DNA from: Purpureocillium takamizusanense
Lineage: Eukaryota; Ascomycota; Sordariomycetes; Hypocreales; Ophiocordycipitaceae
NCBI RefSeq assembly: GCF_022605165.1
Contig: NC_063075.1
Span: forward strand, 62,001-126,000
Reading direction: 5' to 3'
DNA: 64,000 nt
Shown here: piece by piece, positions 54,718 through 64,000 of the stretch
Layout: each line of letters opens with the position of its first letter
Numbering within the stretch: position 1 is the first letter of the stretch
The notes under the pieces: model-generated
Told to the model about the DNA's origin: nothing
The model's input: only the letters and a program-made list of their open reading frames with translations
Database searches by the model: none
Translations under genes and position numbers: made by a program

Positions 54718-57700
54718 ATGCTCCCTCCTCTTCCTCCCTGCGAGCGCCAGAAGATGCGCGCGCTGCTGAAGTTGGGGCCCAGCCACCTCACATATGGGGG
54801 CAAATTGGAGCGCAATCACCGGCCAAACCGCGTCGCGTAACCGGCTGGACGCTGCCCGAGGTACAGCGACGACGAATTGCCCCCGTTTGCGTTCGCATTG
54901 CGCATTGCGCCTGCTCGGCCGTCCGCCGTGGACACCAGAGGGCCGCCTCATGGGCAAACGTCATACGCGAAAGGCCTGCAGCGGTCGGCGGCGGCGGCGG
55001 CGGCTCGGAGGGGAGGGGAGATGGGGAGGGAGGGGCAAGGGCCAGACGGGCGGGTGGGCAGGTGGTCATGGCGGCCACGCTGCTGGGTGGAGGGAAGGTG
55101 GTGGTGGTGGCTGCGGCAAGTGCGGATTGGGGGAGGGGAGGGGGGGGTTGTTCCAGTTCCCGTTGTTCCTGTCCGCCGGGGCAAGACCTCAGTGGCCTGA
55201 GGCACTTTCAGCGGACGTTCTGGTGACTGAGCTGCCTGTACTGGGGGCCCGGGGCCCTTGCGTGGCCCTCTTCAGACTGGAGTTTGGTCACCAGGCCAGG
55301 GCGTGTGCCTAGCAGGCTGTCACACCCGTGCGTGCCAATGACCTGCATGACGGGTGGATTGGATTGTCAATCGAGTCTGTCCGTCCGTCCCCCATTCTGA
55401 CGGAAAGGAATTGCCTTTCTTGTCCCTATTCACTGATCTCCAATGACCGGTTGCTTATAATTGACGGATGAGATTGATGGTCTGGCTGCCTCTCTATCTT
55501 GCACAGCGACCCGTCCTGCTTGGTCACACGCACATGCCTGGTAGAGAGACAGGCACACGCATCCGCCATCGGATCTCGGATTTAGGCACCTGCTGGTGGT
55601 TCGCGGAGTTTACGGGGCCTCACATGGCGCGCCTCGCGCACCTTTCCCTCTCGCTCTTTGTCTCGCTCTCTGCCGCTCTGTTCCGTGCGAGTCGAGGAGC
55701 ACCGCCGTTGCCGCACGGCTCAGGCGCCTGCGTGCTCGTTGCGTTGTATGTTCATACGTACAGTACATGCACCCCAGGCCTGCGGACATGTTCGTGTTCA
55801 TTTGACCTATTCTTGGGGACTGACTGAGCTGCTGCCGGGCCGGACGAACGGGCGCATGACCGGACGCACGCATATGGCATGCCGATGAGTCCTGCACGTC
55901 CGTTTGTATCAAGTATATAACAGACTCCATATGTGTGTGTACATGAGTGTGTGCAGATCTGCTCCTCCGTATCTACGCACGCACGATGCCCGCGCGGGAG
56001 GAGGCGGCACATTGTGCCCCTGCGCCGTTCGTTGCCATGCCGCGCGTGCCTACCCGTGGATCCACCACCGCGGCCCCGTTCCGGAGCTCCCAAGATCGTT
56101 TCTTTCCCGCTGGGGCGGGCGGGCCAAAAATCATGATGGAGGAGAGGAAGACCATCTGCGCTCACGAGTTCATGGAGGCGGATGGTGTCCGCCGCCGTGC
56201 CTTGTGAAAGAACGAGCACACAGGATCGGAACAAGATAGAAAACCATGCTCTCTCATTAAACACAAGCACCACCAACACCATGCCCACGCCACACCGTCT
56301 CTCGATTCCCCCCGTCCCCGCCGTTGCAGCCATCTCCGGGACCTCCCGGGGTCGGGCGCGAACGGTGGGGAGGGGTTTTCGACGGCGCGCCATGCGGCAA
56401 ACGGGGACCATCGTGACTGCGTCGGATGATAAGCCGCCGTTGGGGGTTTCTTAGATGGTGTTCCGGCCTTGCTGGAAGCCGCTGCGCAGTGCATGCACTG
56501 GGGCCTTGGGGAATGTTGATGACCATAACGGCGGCGGCTGCGGCCATGGTCTGCAGGCGTGGTCACTTGACGACATGCAAGTACGATATCCGCGTGCGAC
56601 CCACGGGGGTGACTGAGACACACGGCGGGTGGTGTCATTTCCATTGTCAACGGGGGGCTCGTGAGCGCTCCACCCTCCACGCGCAGTGTGATCGACATCT
56701 CATCTCGCTCATGGTGCCATGCTCTTCACCCGCGCGCGCGCGCCGTTGTAGGCTCGAGGCTTGGCCGAGCTAGCCCGTGATGCCGGAGGAGGATGAAGGT
56801 GCTGGTGCTGGTGCTGAAGCGTTTGGGGAGGTGGCAGTGGCCGCATGCCAATGCGGGAGAAGACGTCGAGGCGAGCGGCGCAGGATGGCTGCGTACGCCC
56901 ATGCACCACCACATCTTGTATGCCGGCATGTTGCGCATGAACCGTCCCGATCCCGCCGCCGCCGTGCCACCACTGCAACCATGCTTTTCTGCTGCTGCGG
57001 AGAGGGAGACGATCGGCTGCGGGAGAGTGAGATTGTGCACGCGGCTTTCCTTTCCGCCCACACCCCCGTGTTGCCCGGCCCGCTGCGTCTGCGTGACTAC
57101 GACAGCCAACATAGAAGGATATGTGCTTTGCACTCACGACGAATCTTTGACCGGTTGTGATATGAGCAACCCGTGAAAGCGCTGCTGTGCTTCCAAGTCT
57201 TGGATGCGGTGCGGTCGTATCGTTAGAACCGTCGCTTTCGAGTCCTGCCGCCCCGTGCCGACATCCTCCGCATGTTGATGCAGTCGGGTGGAAACAGTCC
57301 TGCCTGTCAAGGGTGTTAATGCGACTCCAGGGTCGATGGGGCCTCCCCCCCAGATCGCGGCATATATCGCGAAATACAAACGGTCTACTTTTACATACAA
57401 CGTCCTGCACGCACTCGGAGGCACGTCTTGTCGCATTCGCGTATCCTTCCTCGCAACGGCATGGGTCATGGGACATGCTCACGTCACTTTGCGTCATCGA
57501 CTCCGGCCGCTGCCTGCCTGTCTGCCTGTCTGTCAACTGCGGCCCCCTCCGGAGCGGAGTGCCGGAGGTTTGGTGGGGCCGCGGCCGGCGACTCCATCCC
57601 GAAACACGGAACCCCGGTGAGCGGGGCCGAAGGCGCGGGGCAGGTCTCTGCTCAGAGGCAGGGTCGGCGCGCGGCAACATCGTATCCGACGCCGCTTGAG

Positions 57701-58394
57701 CACCTGGAGTGGTTTATTGGGCGGGGGGGAAATCACTTTGGGAGAAATGAACCCTCAGCCATGGGTACGCTCCCCAGAGGTCTCTCTGCCCTAGCAGCGG
57801 ATGTCTGCTGCCAGTCTCTATAGGACCCCAATCCGTCCGCAGTGGCGACATGATGGCATCCATCTATGCACGTCCTCACGCCCCGTGAAGCGCCTATGCT
57901 ACGAATCTAGACTTGAACCCCTTCAGTCTGCGCGTCACCATTTCAGACTCGAACTTCCGCGCCCGCCTCTGGCGCCATGCTTCACTACTGTACTGGGGCT
58001 TTTTAGCCGCTTATTAGGCCGCAGGCGCGTCATGCTACGTGCTATGAAGTCAGTAGCTTCCCCGTGCAGTGATAGTTTCCGTCGTCAGCCCTCGTTGGGT
58101 ATCGCCCCTGCCCCACGATTGACAAAAGCCCCCTTCCCCGCTCATTTAAAATGCCACCGGACCGTCCTTCGCGCATCTTGTCTTGAGAATGCCGACGTCC
58201 GCCTGCTTCGGATATAGCCCCGGCTATGTCCGGCGGCGTCGGCGGCGTCATCGGCGTCGCCCTCGAACATGATATAGATGAACGGTGATGCCGTGCTCCT
58301 TAGGTAGGGCCGATTGTGAGTTGGCGATTTTGCTACATCGTAGACCGAATTTGGCTCGACATTTTCTCATCTGCGAGTGGGAAAAGGGACCATC

Positions 58395-59274
58395 ATGGCC
58401 GAAAAGGAAGTCCTCTTCATTACCGGCGCGAACCAGGGGATCGGCCTCGAGACCGTAAAGGCGCTGTTCCGGTCCGACAAGCCGTACCATGTCTTCTTGG
58501 GAAGCCGCTCGCTCAGCAACGCCGAAGCTGCCATTGCCGAATTGACGAGCCTGTTTCCGGAGGCGAAGAGCAGCGTCGAGCCGGTGCAAATCGACGTGAC
58601 GGACGACGAGTCCATCCAAGTGGCTGCGCAGCTCATCGAGTCCAAGTTTAGCAAGGTGGATGTCCTCATCAACAACGCTGGTTCGTCTCTCTCTTTGCGT
58701 ATCGCCTGAATTGCTATGCTATGAGACGGTGACACTGACCATGCCGTGAGCAGGCGCCGCCTTCGACACCGCCTTCGCAGCCGACGCGCCCAACTTCCGC
58801 GCCGTCTTCAACAAGGCGTGGGACGTCAACGTCTCCGGCGCACAGGTCACCACGACGGTCTTCGCGCTGCTGCTCATCCGCTCCGCGGACCCGCGCCTCC
58901 TCTTCCTCACGTCCGGGCTGTCGACGCTCAACGGGGCCTTTGACTCCTTCATGCCGCCGTGGGCGCCCAACCCGGCCGGCGGCTGGCCCAAGGAGGGCCT
59001 CATCGGCCACCAGGGGTACAAGTCGGCCAAGGCCGGGCTCAACATGCTCATGCTCACCTGGCACTGGATCCTGCGCGAGGACGGCGTCAGGACGTGGTGC
59101 GTCAGCCCGGGGTTCCTGGCCACGAACCTCGGCGGGCGCGGCGCGGATGTGCTGCGGGCTGCTGGCGCGGGGGATCCGGCCAAGGGAGGGGATCTCATTC
59201 GAAAGGTGGTGGAGGGGGAACGGGATGCGGATGTGGGCAAGGTCGTGACGCAGGACGGGGTGCAGCCGTGGTGA
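58395..59274 (+). CDS. Short-chain dehydrogenase/reductase
   Basis: Exons 58395-58680 and 58754-59274; the 73-nt intron (GTTCGT...AGCAG) interrupts the glycine of NNAG. The product is 268 residues, the classical SDR size. It shows FITGANQGIGLETVKAL (NAD(P)-binding TGxxxGIG, about 9-25), VDVLINNAG (about 88-96), catalytic LFLTSG (Ser about 149), GYKSAKAG (Tyr about 184, Lys about 188) and the substrate-side CVSPGFLATNLGG. The Asn-Gly before GIG and the Arg in GSRS suggest NADP(H). Carbonyl-reductase-like fungal enzymes of this type act on small ketones; the substrate is unknown. The sequence just before the ATG has no in-frame ATG, supporting this start. Confidence 0.92.
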
Positions 59275-59595
59275 GAAATGGAGTGAAGCTACGAATTGCA
59301 TTTTGTAAAGCCACGAGTATTGCTGCGGCTGTCGGCTAGCATTGATGACTGCTGTTGCTGTAGCTTGGTAGCCTGCGATAGCCTCAGTTGCTGCAGGTCC
59401 CACTGTAAAGGCGGACGCGCGAAAATAGATGTGCGTGTGGGAAGATGGTTCATCTCGTGCGGGGGCTTGAGGGCTTGATCTGGATATGTGAGTCATCATG
59501 ATGGTCAGCAACGGGATACTGAGAGGACAACGTCGACGGGATGATCTTCTCCCTCAACCGCCAGGCCCCAGCCGCCAAGCCTCAACTCGATTGCA
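59275..59595. other. Short intergenic region
   Basis: A 321-bp interval between the SDR stop and the hydrolase ATG on the same strand. Terminator of the first and promoter of the second are expected here; no clear motif or gene. Confidence 0.5.
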
Positions 59596-60708
59596 ATGCT
59601 GACCTTGCTTGTGTCACTCGCCCTCACGGTTCTCGACATAGCGTTGACCTTGGTGGCAACGCTGGCCACACGGGCAATAGACTATGTAACCCGAAGCACC
59701 ACCCACCCGCGCTCTTCGAGCTCAGGTCAAGACACGACGCTGTCCGCGTGTAGCTACCGTCTTGACAGCACGAGTCCTTTGACCGTGACGCTGCCCGGCT
59801 ATCGTATCCTCAGCTACGCTCAGTTCGGATCAAGATCGCCAACGGCCAGGACAATCTTCTTCCTCCACGGCTGGCCCGGCTCTCGCATCGAAGCCACCTA
59901 CCTCCACGAAGCAGCCCAGGCCAACAACGTCCGCATCATCGCCCCTGACCGGCCTGGGATCGGCCAATCCACCCCCGACCCGAATCGTACGCTCCTTTCC
60001 CATGCTGACGATATCGACTCGCTCGCTCAGCACCTCGGCGCGGACCACTACGGCGTGCTCGGCGTCTCGGGCGGCGGCCCGTATGCCCTGGCCTGCGCCA
60101 GAGCTCTGCCCGCCGACAAGCTCAGGGTCGTGGGCATCGTGTGCGGCCTGGGTCCTGCCGACATTGGATACTGGGGCATGTACATGACGAACTACCTGGG
60201 CTGGACGTATGCATCGCGCTACACCCCGCGCTTCCTCGGATGGTGGTTCAACCGCGAACCGACCGCGCGACTGGACCTAAGCCGGCGAGAGCGCATGGAC
60301 CGGCTGATCAAGGGCTTCGACCGGTCGCAGGCGAGCCTGCCGCCCAAAGACGCCAGGATCTTTGGCGACGCAGACGTGATGAAGGTGCAGATACGAACCG
60401 GAGAGGAGGTGAACGCACAGGGCGGCGGCACACAGTCCTGGCTGGTGCAGGACATGAGGCTGCTTGCATCAGACCCCAAGTTCGACGTGGCGGACATTCG
60501 CAAGGACTTGAGGGTGATGCTGCTGTATGGGGAGGCGGACCGGAACGTGCCATGCAGGCATGGCGAGGAGATTGCGAGGAGGTTGCGTCGTCGGAGAGGG
60601 GAGGCAGACGAGAGAGTGACGTTGACGGTGAAGGAGCATGAGACGCATGCGAGCATCTTCTTTGACTACAGAGATGAGATTTTACGGGACATGGCGGCGG
60701 CGATGTAA
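59596..60708 (+). CDS. Membrane-anchored alpha/beta hydrolase
   Basis: Single exon, 370 residues from the ATG at 59596. A strongly hydrophobic N-terminal helix (about 2-28) suggests a signal anchor. The fold follows: FFLHGWPGSR (about 88-97), IIAPDRPGIGQS, the nucleophile elbow GVSGGGPYAL (Ser about 158), LRVMLLYGEADRNVP (acid) and VKEHETHASIFF (His). The serine nucleophile points to an esterase or lipase-like activity, unlike the aspartate enzyme at 43652. Fungal members are common beside redox enzymes, and the SDR lies directly upstream on the same strand, but a joint pathway is only a guess. Confidence 0.88.
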   Translation: MLTLLVSLALTVLDIALTLVATLATRAIDYVTRSTTHPRSSSSGQDTTLSACSYRLDSTSPLTVTLPGYRILSYAQFGSRSPTARTIFFLHGWPGSRIEATYLHEAAQANNVRIIAPDRPGIGQSTPDPNRTLLSHADDIDSLAQHLGADHYGVLGVSGGGPYALACARALPADKLRVVGIVCGLGPADIGYWGMYMTNYLGWTYASRYTPRFLGWWFNREPTARLDLSRRERMDRLIKGFDRSQASLPPKDARIFGDADVMKVQIRTGEEVNAQGGGTQSWLVQDMRLLASDPKFDVADIRKDLRVMLLYGEADRNVPCRHGEEIARRLRRRRGEADERVTLTVKEHETHASIFFDYRDEILRDMAAAM

Positions 60709-61373
60709 CGTGTAAGTGAGCCAACCCGCTGGGATCGCGTGCATGTAGGATAGTCATGATGTCTTTGGAAGAGGTCATTGGTGTATATAATCGCTACTCA
60801 ATTTTCACATACTTGGGACGTGAAAACGCTGAGGCACAGACCTGAGCAAATGACCTCGATAGAATGTGGCAGGTGAAGGTATATGTAAGTTGTCTCATGC
60901 GACACCGTGATGCGTCGTGCGGTTCCGCTTTCACCCGTGCTGACTGACAAGCGCAGGGCGCCGCGACGACCATGACATCATCAATCGCAAGCAGCTCACA
61001 TCGCTGCCGCCGCTGTCCTCTGCCTGCGCAAGCCGGGTACAGGACGCGTCGGAGCTCAGCATGTACGTGATGCGGCTGCGTGGGGGGTTGTGTTGGCTGT
61101 CGCTCATGCATGCCTTGTTTGGCTGATCTCGGACCGACAGTTTCTGTTTCTGTGACTCGACACATTGAGACCCCCGGATTTATGTCACGAGGCACGATGA
61201 GACGTCTGTCTCTCACGACGCCCTTTCCCTTTCCCACTAGAACGGCCGGGCCACATGGCTAACAATGTTGCGTTGCGTATAAAATTCGACGCCGCGTTTT
61301 GATGCTCGTCCAGCGTCCAACATGAAACAACACCAAGATATAGATATAGGCGCTACGGGATAACGACAACGAG
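60709..61373. other. Intergenic region, no supportable gene
   Basis: About 0.66 kb between two same-strand genes. The right 100 bases are AT-richer (TATAGATATAGG near 61340) and probably carry the arrestin gene's promoter. A minus-strand frame at 60794-61237 has no recognisable domain. Confidence 0.5.
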
Positions 61374-62513
61374 ATGCTCTCACTTTTTTCGCGCTCGGCG
61401 CAGCAGCACGCGTCCGTCCGTCTCTCCTGGCGTATGGAGAATCCCATCGTCGTTTTTGACGATAGTGCGACGGACGACGACGCCGACGCCGACGGGGCCC
61501 TCTTACACGGCAAGCTGGAACTCATCGTCGACGAGGACAGCATCGACCTGGTGACAGTGCACGGGGTTCTCGACCAACACATCCTCTACAAGAAGCCTGC
61601 GCACAGCTCCTGTGACGATTGCCTACACAAGCACAAGACCCTAGCGCAGTGGCCCTTTGCCAACCGCCTACAACGCCTGCGTCGTGGCGTGTATACCTAT
61701 CCGTTTGCCTGCCGTCTGGACATGCGCCTCCCCGCATCGTTGGACACCCCCATCTACGCCATATCGTATCATCTCAAGGCCGAGGCAAAATTCGCAAAGG
61801 CAGGCCACGCTTCGATAGCAAGCGTCGCCGCGGAACGCCCCGTCAAGATCGGCCGGGCCACCGTCCGCTTGCCGCCGCCGCTCCCTTTGCGCTCCGTCAC
61901 GGAGCATCGTTCCGGCCCCATCGAGATAGCACTGCGGTACTCCAGGATTGTCGATCCCACGGCGCCCAATAAGGTCGCGCTGCAGATATTCCGCTCTGAT
62001 GATTGTACGGGCCTGTGGACGCTTGTGCGGGTGACGTGGAAACTCACTGAAAAGGTGCGAGTCGTTCCGTCGGCGTGCGAACGGCACAAGACGAGCGCAT
62101 CGGAGGGACCCCCACGGATGAGCGCGCAGGTCCTAGGCAAAGGAGTGCTAAGCGGCGAGTGGCCTTGCTACGACCATGACAGAGGAGGAGAGGGCTTGCA
62201 ATTCGAGTACTCCCTCGACGGTGATGAGCCGCCGCCGCACGATGGCCGACACAGTACGTTTACGTGTTCCGGCGATGTTGACTACGGGAGCAACGCGAGC
62301 GTCACGCACAGCTTGGCTGTATCGATGATGTTCCACCGCGAATCCCATTCCGATAGAAAGGGATCGAGAGCGGACGACCCGGAGAGCAGAATCGTCCAAG
62401 TACAATGCGATGTCCGTCTGGCCAGATACTTTTCGCGCCGGGAGAGGGAAGATGCGGACGCCGCTCCAGCGTATCTCGACCTCGCGCCTGGTCCTCCGGA
62501 CTATTCATGCTAG
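61374..62513 (+). CDS. LDB19/Art1-like arrestin-domain protein
   Basis: Single exon, 379 residues, ATG at 61374. The sequence is beta-rich throughout, beginning VRLSWRMENPIVVF and LLHGKLELIVDE, with the cysteine pair of the LDB19 group (SCDDCLHKHKTLAQWPF) and FACRLDMRLPASLDTPIYAISYHLKAEAKF (split here only for reading). The C-terminus ends APGPPDYSC, which holds a PPxY motif (about 374-377) that can bind WW domains of Rsp5-type ubiquitin ligases. In yeast Art1/Ldb19 brings Rsp5 to plasma-membrane permeases for endocytosis. This protein is shorter than Art1 and lacks its long tail, so it may be a specialised paralogue. A sugar transporter gene lies nearby, but no functional link is shown. Confidence 0.82.
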   Translation: MLSLFSRSAQQHASVRLSWRMENPIVVFDDSATDDDADADGALLHGKLELIVDEDSIDLVTVHGVLDQHILYKKPAHSSCDDCLHKHKTLAQWPFANRLQRLRRGVYTYPFACRLDMRLPASLDTPIYAISYHLKAEAKFAKAGHASIASVAAERPVKIGRATVRLPPPLPLRSVTEHRSGPIEIALRYSRIVDPTAPNKVALQIFRSDDCTGLWTLVRVTWKLTEKVRVVPSACERHKTSASEGPPRMSAQVLGKGVLSGEWPCYDHDRGGEGLQFEYSLDGDEPPPHDGRHSTFTCSGDVDYGSNASVTHSLAVSMMFHRESHSDRKGSRADDPESRIVQVQCDVRLARYFSRREREDADAAPAYLDLAPGPPDYSC

Positions 62514-62774
62514 TCAAGAGGGTTCATCATCGTCACAGCGATCGCGGTGTTGACTTTGCAGTGGCTGCGAGGAGGCCACAGCATTGTGGCGGCTAGGATA
62601 GAGTCGGCGGATCTTGACAGGCGCGAGACCCGACGACGGTCGGCAAACCATCCCGATAATAAAATCCACAAGAGATCCACAGCGCGCCCCTGATCGACAA
62701 CGTCAACCCTTTTACAAGCGCCTACATACACCACGCACATCCATTTCCTGCAATTGCAGCGCCACAACGGCATC

Positions 62775-63449
62775 ATGGCATCATCTCTGTCCCCTGACAT
62801 CCTGCTCATCTCGCTCAACAGCCCCCCCTGGTTCGACGAGATGTACGGCCCGCTCCTCACCGCCCTCGGAACCAAAGCCCACGTCACGCGCGCCGAAACC
62901 GCGAAGACGGCCGTCCACGCGCTGGCACGGCTGCCACCGCCCTCGGCCGTGCTCGTCACCGACGAAGCCCTCACTCTGGCCGCGAATCGCCACGTCTGGC
63001 TCGCGACCGTCGGGTACGTCTGCGGGGGCGGCACGGCCGTGGTCGCGGCCATGTTCCCCAGCTTCGTCCAGCCCGACAGCATCCAGCCCTTTTTCGCGCA
63101 GGCGGGCGTGCCGTGGGGCAGGGGATCGTACCACAGGACGACCCTGACGCTGGATAAGGCGGTGGTGGGGGATGACGTCGCGGCGACAAAACTGCCGTCC
63201 GCATATAGCCAGAAGGCCGTCTTCGTGAGCAATGTCGCGCCAGCGGACGCTTGGTACAAGCCCGACGACGACGACGACCCTGAGGTCGAGTCGAGTGGCT
63301 TCTTCTCCTCCGGCAGCAGCGCCAGCGTGGGCGGCGAGACGGCGGTTGCATTGACGCGCGTCGGAGCTGGGAAGCTGGGCTACGTGGGCGATGTGAATGC
63401 CGAGACTGGTTCCGACGTGGTGATTCTCGCCATGTGTGGGCTCGCCTAA
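62775..63449 (+). CDS. Conserved fungal protein of unknown function (GATase1/ThuA-like layout)
   Basis: Single exon, 224 residues from the ATG at 62775; seven more in-frame codons exist upstream without a better start. The reading is alternating alpha/beta: DILLISLNSPPWFDEMYGPL, PPSAVLVTDEAL, VGYVCGGGTAVVAAMFPSFV, FFAQAGVPWGRGSYHRTT, YSQKAVFVSNVAPADAWY, ETAVALTRVGAGKLGYVGDV and SDVVILAMCGL. These blocks recur in many Pezizomycotina proteins without an assigned function. The GGGTAV turn after a strand and the last G-(Y)-VGD strand recall class-I glutamine-amidotransferase/ThuA-like folds, but I see no nucleophile Cys at the usual elbow. Probably cytosolic. An acidic loop (DDDDDPEVESS) is an insertion. 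Confidence 0.75.
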   Translation: MASSLSPDILLISLNSPPWFDEMYGPLLTALGTKAHVTRAETAKTAVHALARLPPPSAVLVTDEALTLAANRHVWLATVGYVCGGGTAVVAAMFPSFVQPDSIQPFFAQAGVPWGRGSYHRTTLTLDKAVVGDDVAATKLPSAYSQKAVFVSNVAPADAWYKPDDDDDPEVESSGFFSSGSSASVGGETAVALTRVGAGKLGYVGDVNAETGSDVVILAMCGLA

Positions 63450-63845
63450 CACCACAGCCTGAACTTTGGAGGAGATTTTTGTGAGAGTCTCGCCCCACGC
63501 GCCTAACGACATCAATATAAGTACAGAAGCAGCCGCCGTCGTAGGCCGGGGGTTGCCGCTGTTCAGGGGAATCAAAGGACTGTGTTGAATGCTGTATGGA
63601 TGGGAAATCTACGAGTTGGCCCGTAGGCCTCCCATGCTGCAGCTAGCAAAGAATCGCAATGTTCGCTCAAGAGCTGAAGACGGCTCTTTGGAATCGGCCC
63701 AAGGTCCCCTAGTTATCAATATGCTGCACGAGCGCGTCGACCTAATCCAAGGTAGACGTGCTGTCCCCTTTATGCGTCGCCAAGTCCCTCTGCGGCCGTG
63801 GCTCTCTAGATCCGTGATATCCAATACGACGTAACAACTCAGTAC
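63450..63845. other. Convergent 3' region, no gene seen
   Basis: About 400 bp between the stop of the conserved fungal gene and the stop of the sugar transporter on the other strand. Short open frames only. Confidence 0.5.
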
Positions 63846-64000
63846 TTAACAAGATAGTGGGACTGTGGGCTGACGGACGTACAAGGTCCTATCCATATCG
63901 TCCAATGTGCGGCCTTTGGTCTCAGGTAGCAATAAGGCGGCCCAAATAAAGGCCAAGAGCATCCACCCGGAAAAAAAGAACCAAGTTCTATAGCCGAGCG
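63846..64000 (-). CDS. MFS sugar transporter, C-terminal end (partial)
   Basis: The minus strand is open from the right edge to TAA at 63848-63846, covering 51 codons. It reads YRTWFFFSGWMLLAFIWAAL (last membrane helix), then LLPETKGRTLDDMD. PETKGRTL(D/E)(D/E)MD after helix 12 is the signature of the sugar-porter branch of the major facilitator superfamily. The remainder of the gene lies outside the window. Substrate cannot be told from this part. Confidence 0.85.
   Translation of the reverse strand, partial: LGYRTWFFFSGWMLLAFIWAALLLPETKGRTLDDMDRTLYVRQPTVPLSC

Larger units (their letters stand above)
48444..58394. other. Gene-poor interval of almost 10 kb
   Basis: No gene can be supported on either strand. 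Open frames up to about 330 codons occur (for example 52877-53872 plus, 50035-50868 and 56709-57680 minus), but they have no domain, overlap one another on opposite strands and lack convincing starts or splice partners. GC content is high and CpA/TpG are common, so this is not RIP-mutated repeat. The interval contains simple repeats (49344-49455, 54682-54717), GGC-rich patches (49710-49735, 54980-55010), TAGGTACC motifs (50451, 52121, 54470; reverse at 48892) and a CAGCC repeat near 52300. It may hold long leaders, non-coding transcripts or unrecognised small genes. Confidence 0.45.

Noticed and set aside
57820..57990. Two tRNA B-box-like sequences on the minus strand (GGTTCAAGTCT and GTTCGAGTC)
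   Set aside because: The flanking bases do not form a T-arm stem beyond two pairs, and no matching acceptor stem or anticodon arm was found.

Overview
This is a stretch of nuclear genome from a filamentous ascomycete (Pezizomycotina), most likely a GC-rich Sordariomycete of the order Hypocreales. The evidence is genes with short spliceosomal introns (45-120 nt, GTRNGT...YAG), strongly GC-biased third codon positions, fungal-only families (TRI5-type terpene cyclase, FluG, Zuo1, Mzm1, LDB19-type arrestin, DUF1691/Mcp1, Zn2Cys6 plus fungal_trans) and scattered TAGGTACC motifs between genes. One small island has the dinucleotide signature of repeat-induced point mutation (RIP). The order-level placement is inference.

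Left end (1-7.7 kb) is accessory in character. It holds the 3' end of a trichodiene-synthase-family sesquiterpene cyclase, two divergently transcribed type-II membrane glycosyltransferases with DXD motifs (2339-3427 minus, 4389-5587 plus), a coding-like relic on the minus strand (5761-6090), and a RIP-mutated relic with a NOV_C/DUF3883-like C-terminus (to 7124). From 7.7 to 19.5 kb lie a FluG-type amidohydrolase/glutamine-synthetase fusion, a convergent cystathionine-gamma-synthase-type PLP enzyme, a secreted GH105 hydrolase, a small SAM methyltransferase and a PARP-type ADP-ribosyltransferase-like protein.

The centre (20-49 kb) is a dense housekeeping block: Erg6 (ergosterol), Slt11/Ecm2 (spliceosome), Mzm1 (mitochondrial LYR protein), zuotin (ribosome-associated J protein), a full-length ABCB transporter, an eight-exon Zn2Cys6 regulator, a small C2H2 protein, an Mcp1-like mitochondrial membrane protein, an F-box protein, an epoxide-hydrolase-like enzyme and a SWIRM-domain protein. 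I rebuilt introns by hand from splice consensus, frame continuity and conserved motifs.

From 48.4 to 58.4 kb there is almost 10 kb with no gene I can support, GC-rich and without a RIP signature. The right end (58.4-64 kb) has a short-chain dehydrogenase, an alpha/beta hydrolase, an LDB19-like arrestin, a conserved fungal protein of unknown function and the C-terminus of an MFS sugar transporter cut by the window edge. I found no rRNA, convincing tRNA, CRISPR array or intact transposon. No strikingly novel multi-gene system is evident; the items most worth following are the RIP island with its relic, the gene-free interval, the hairpin just upstream of the Zn2Cys6 gene and the PARP-like protein.
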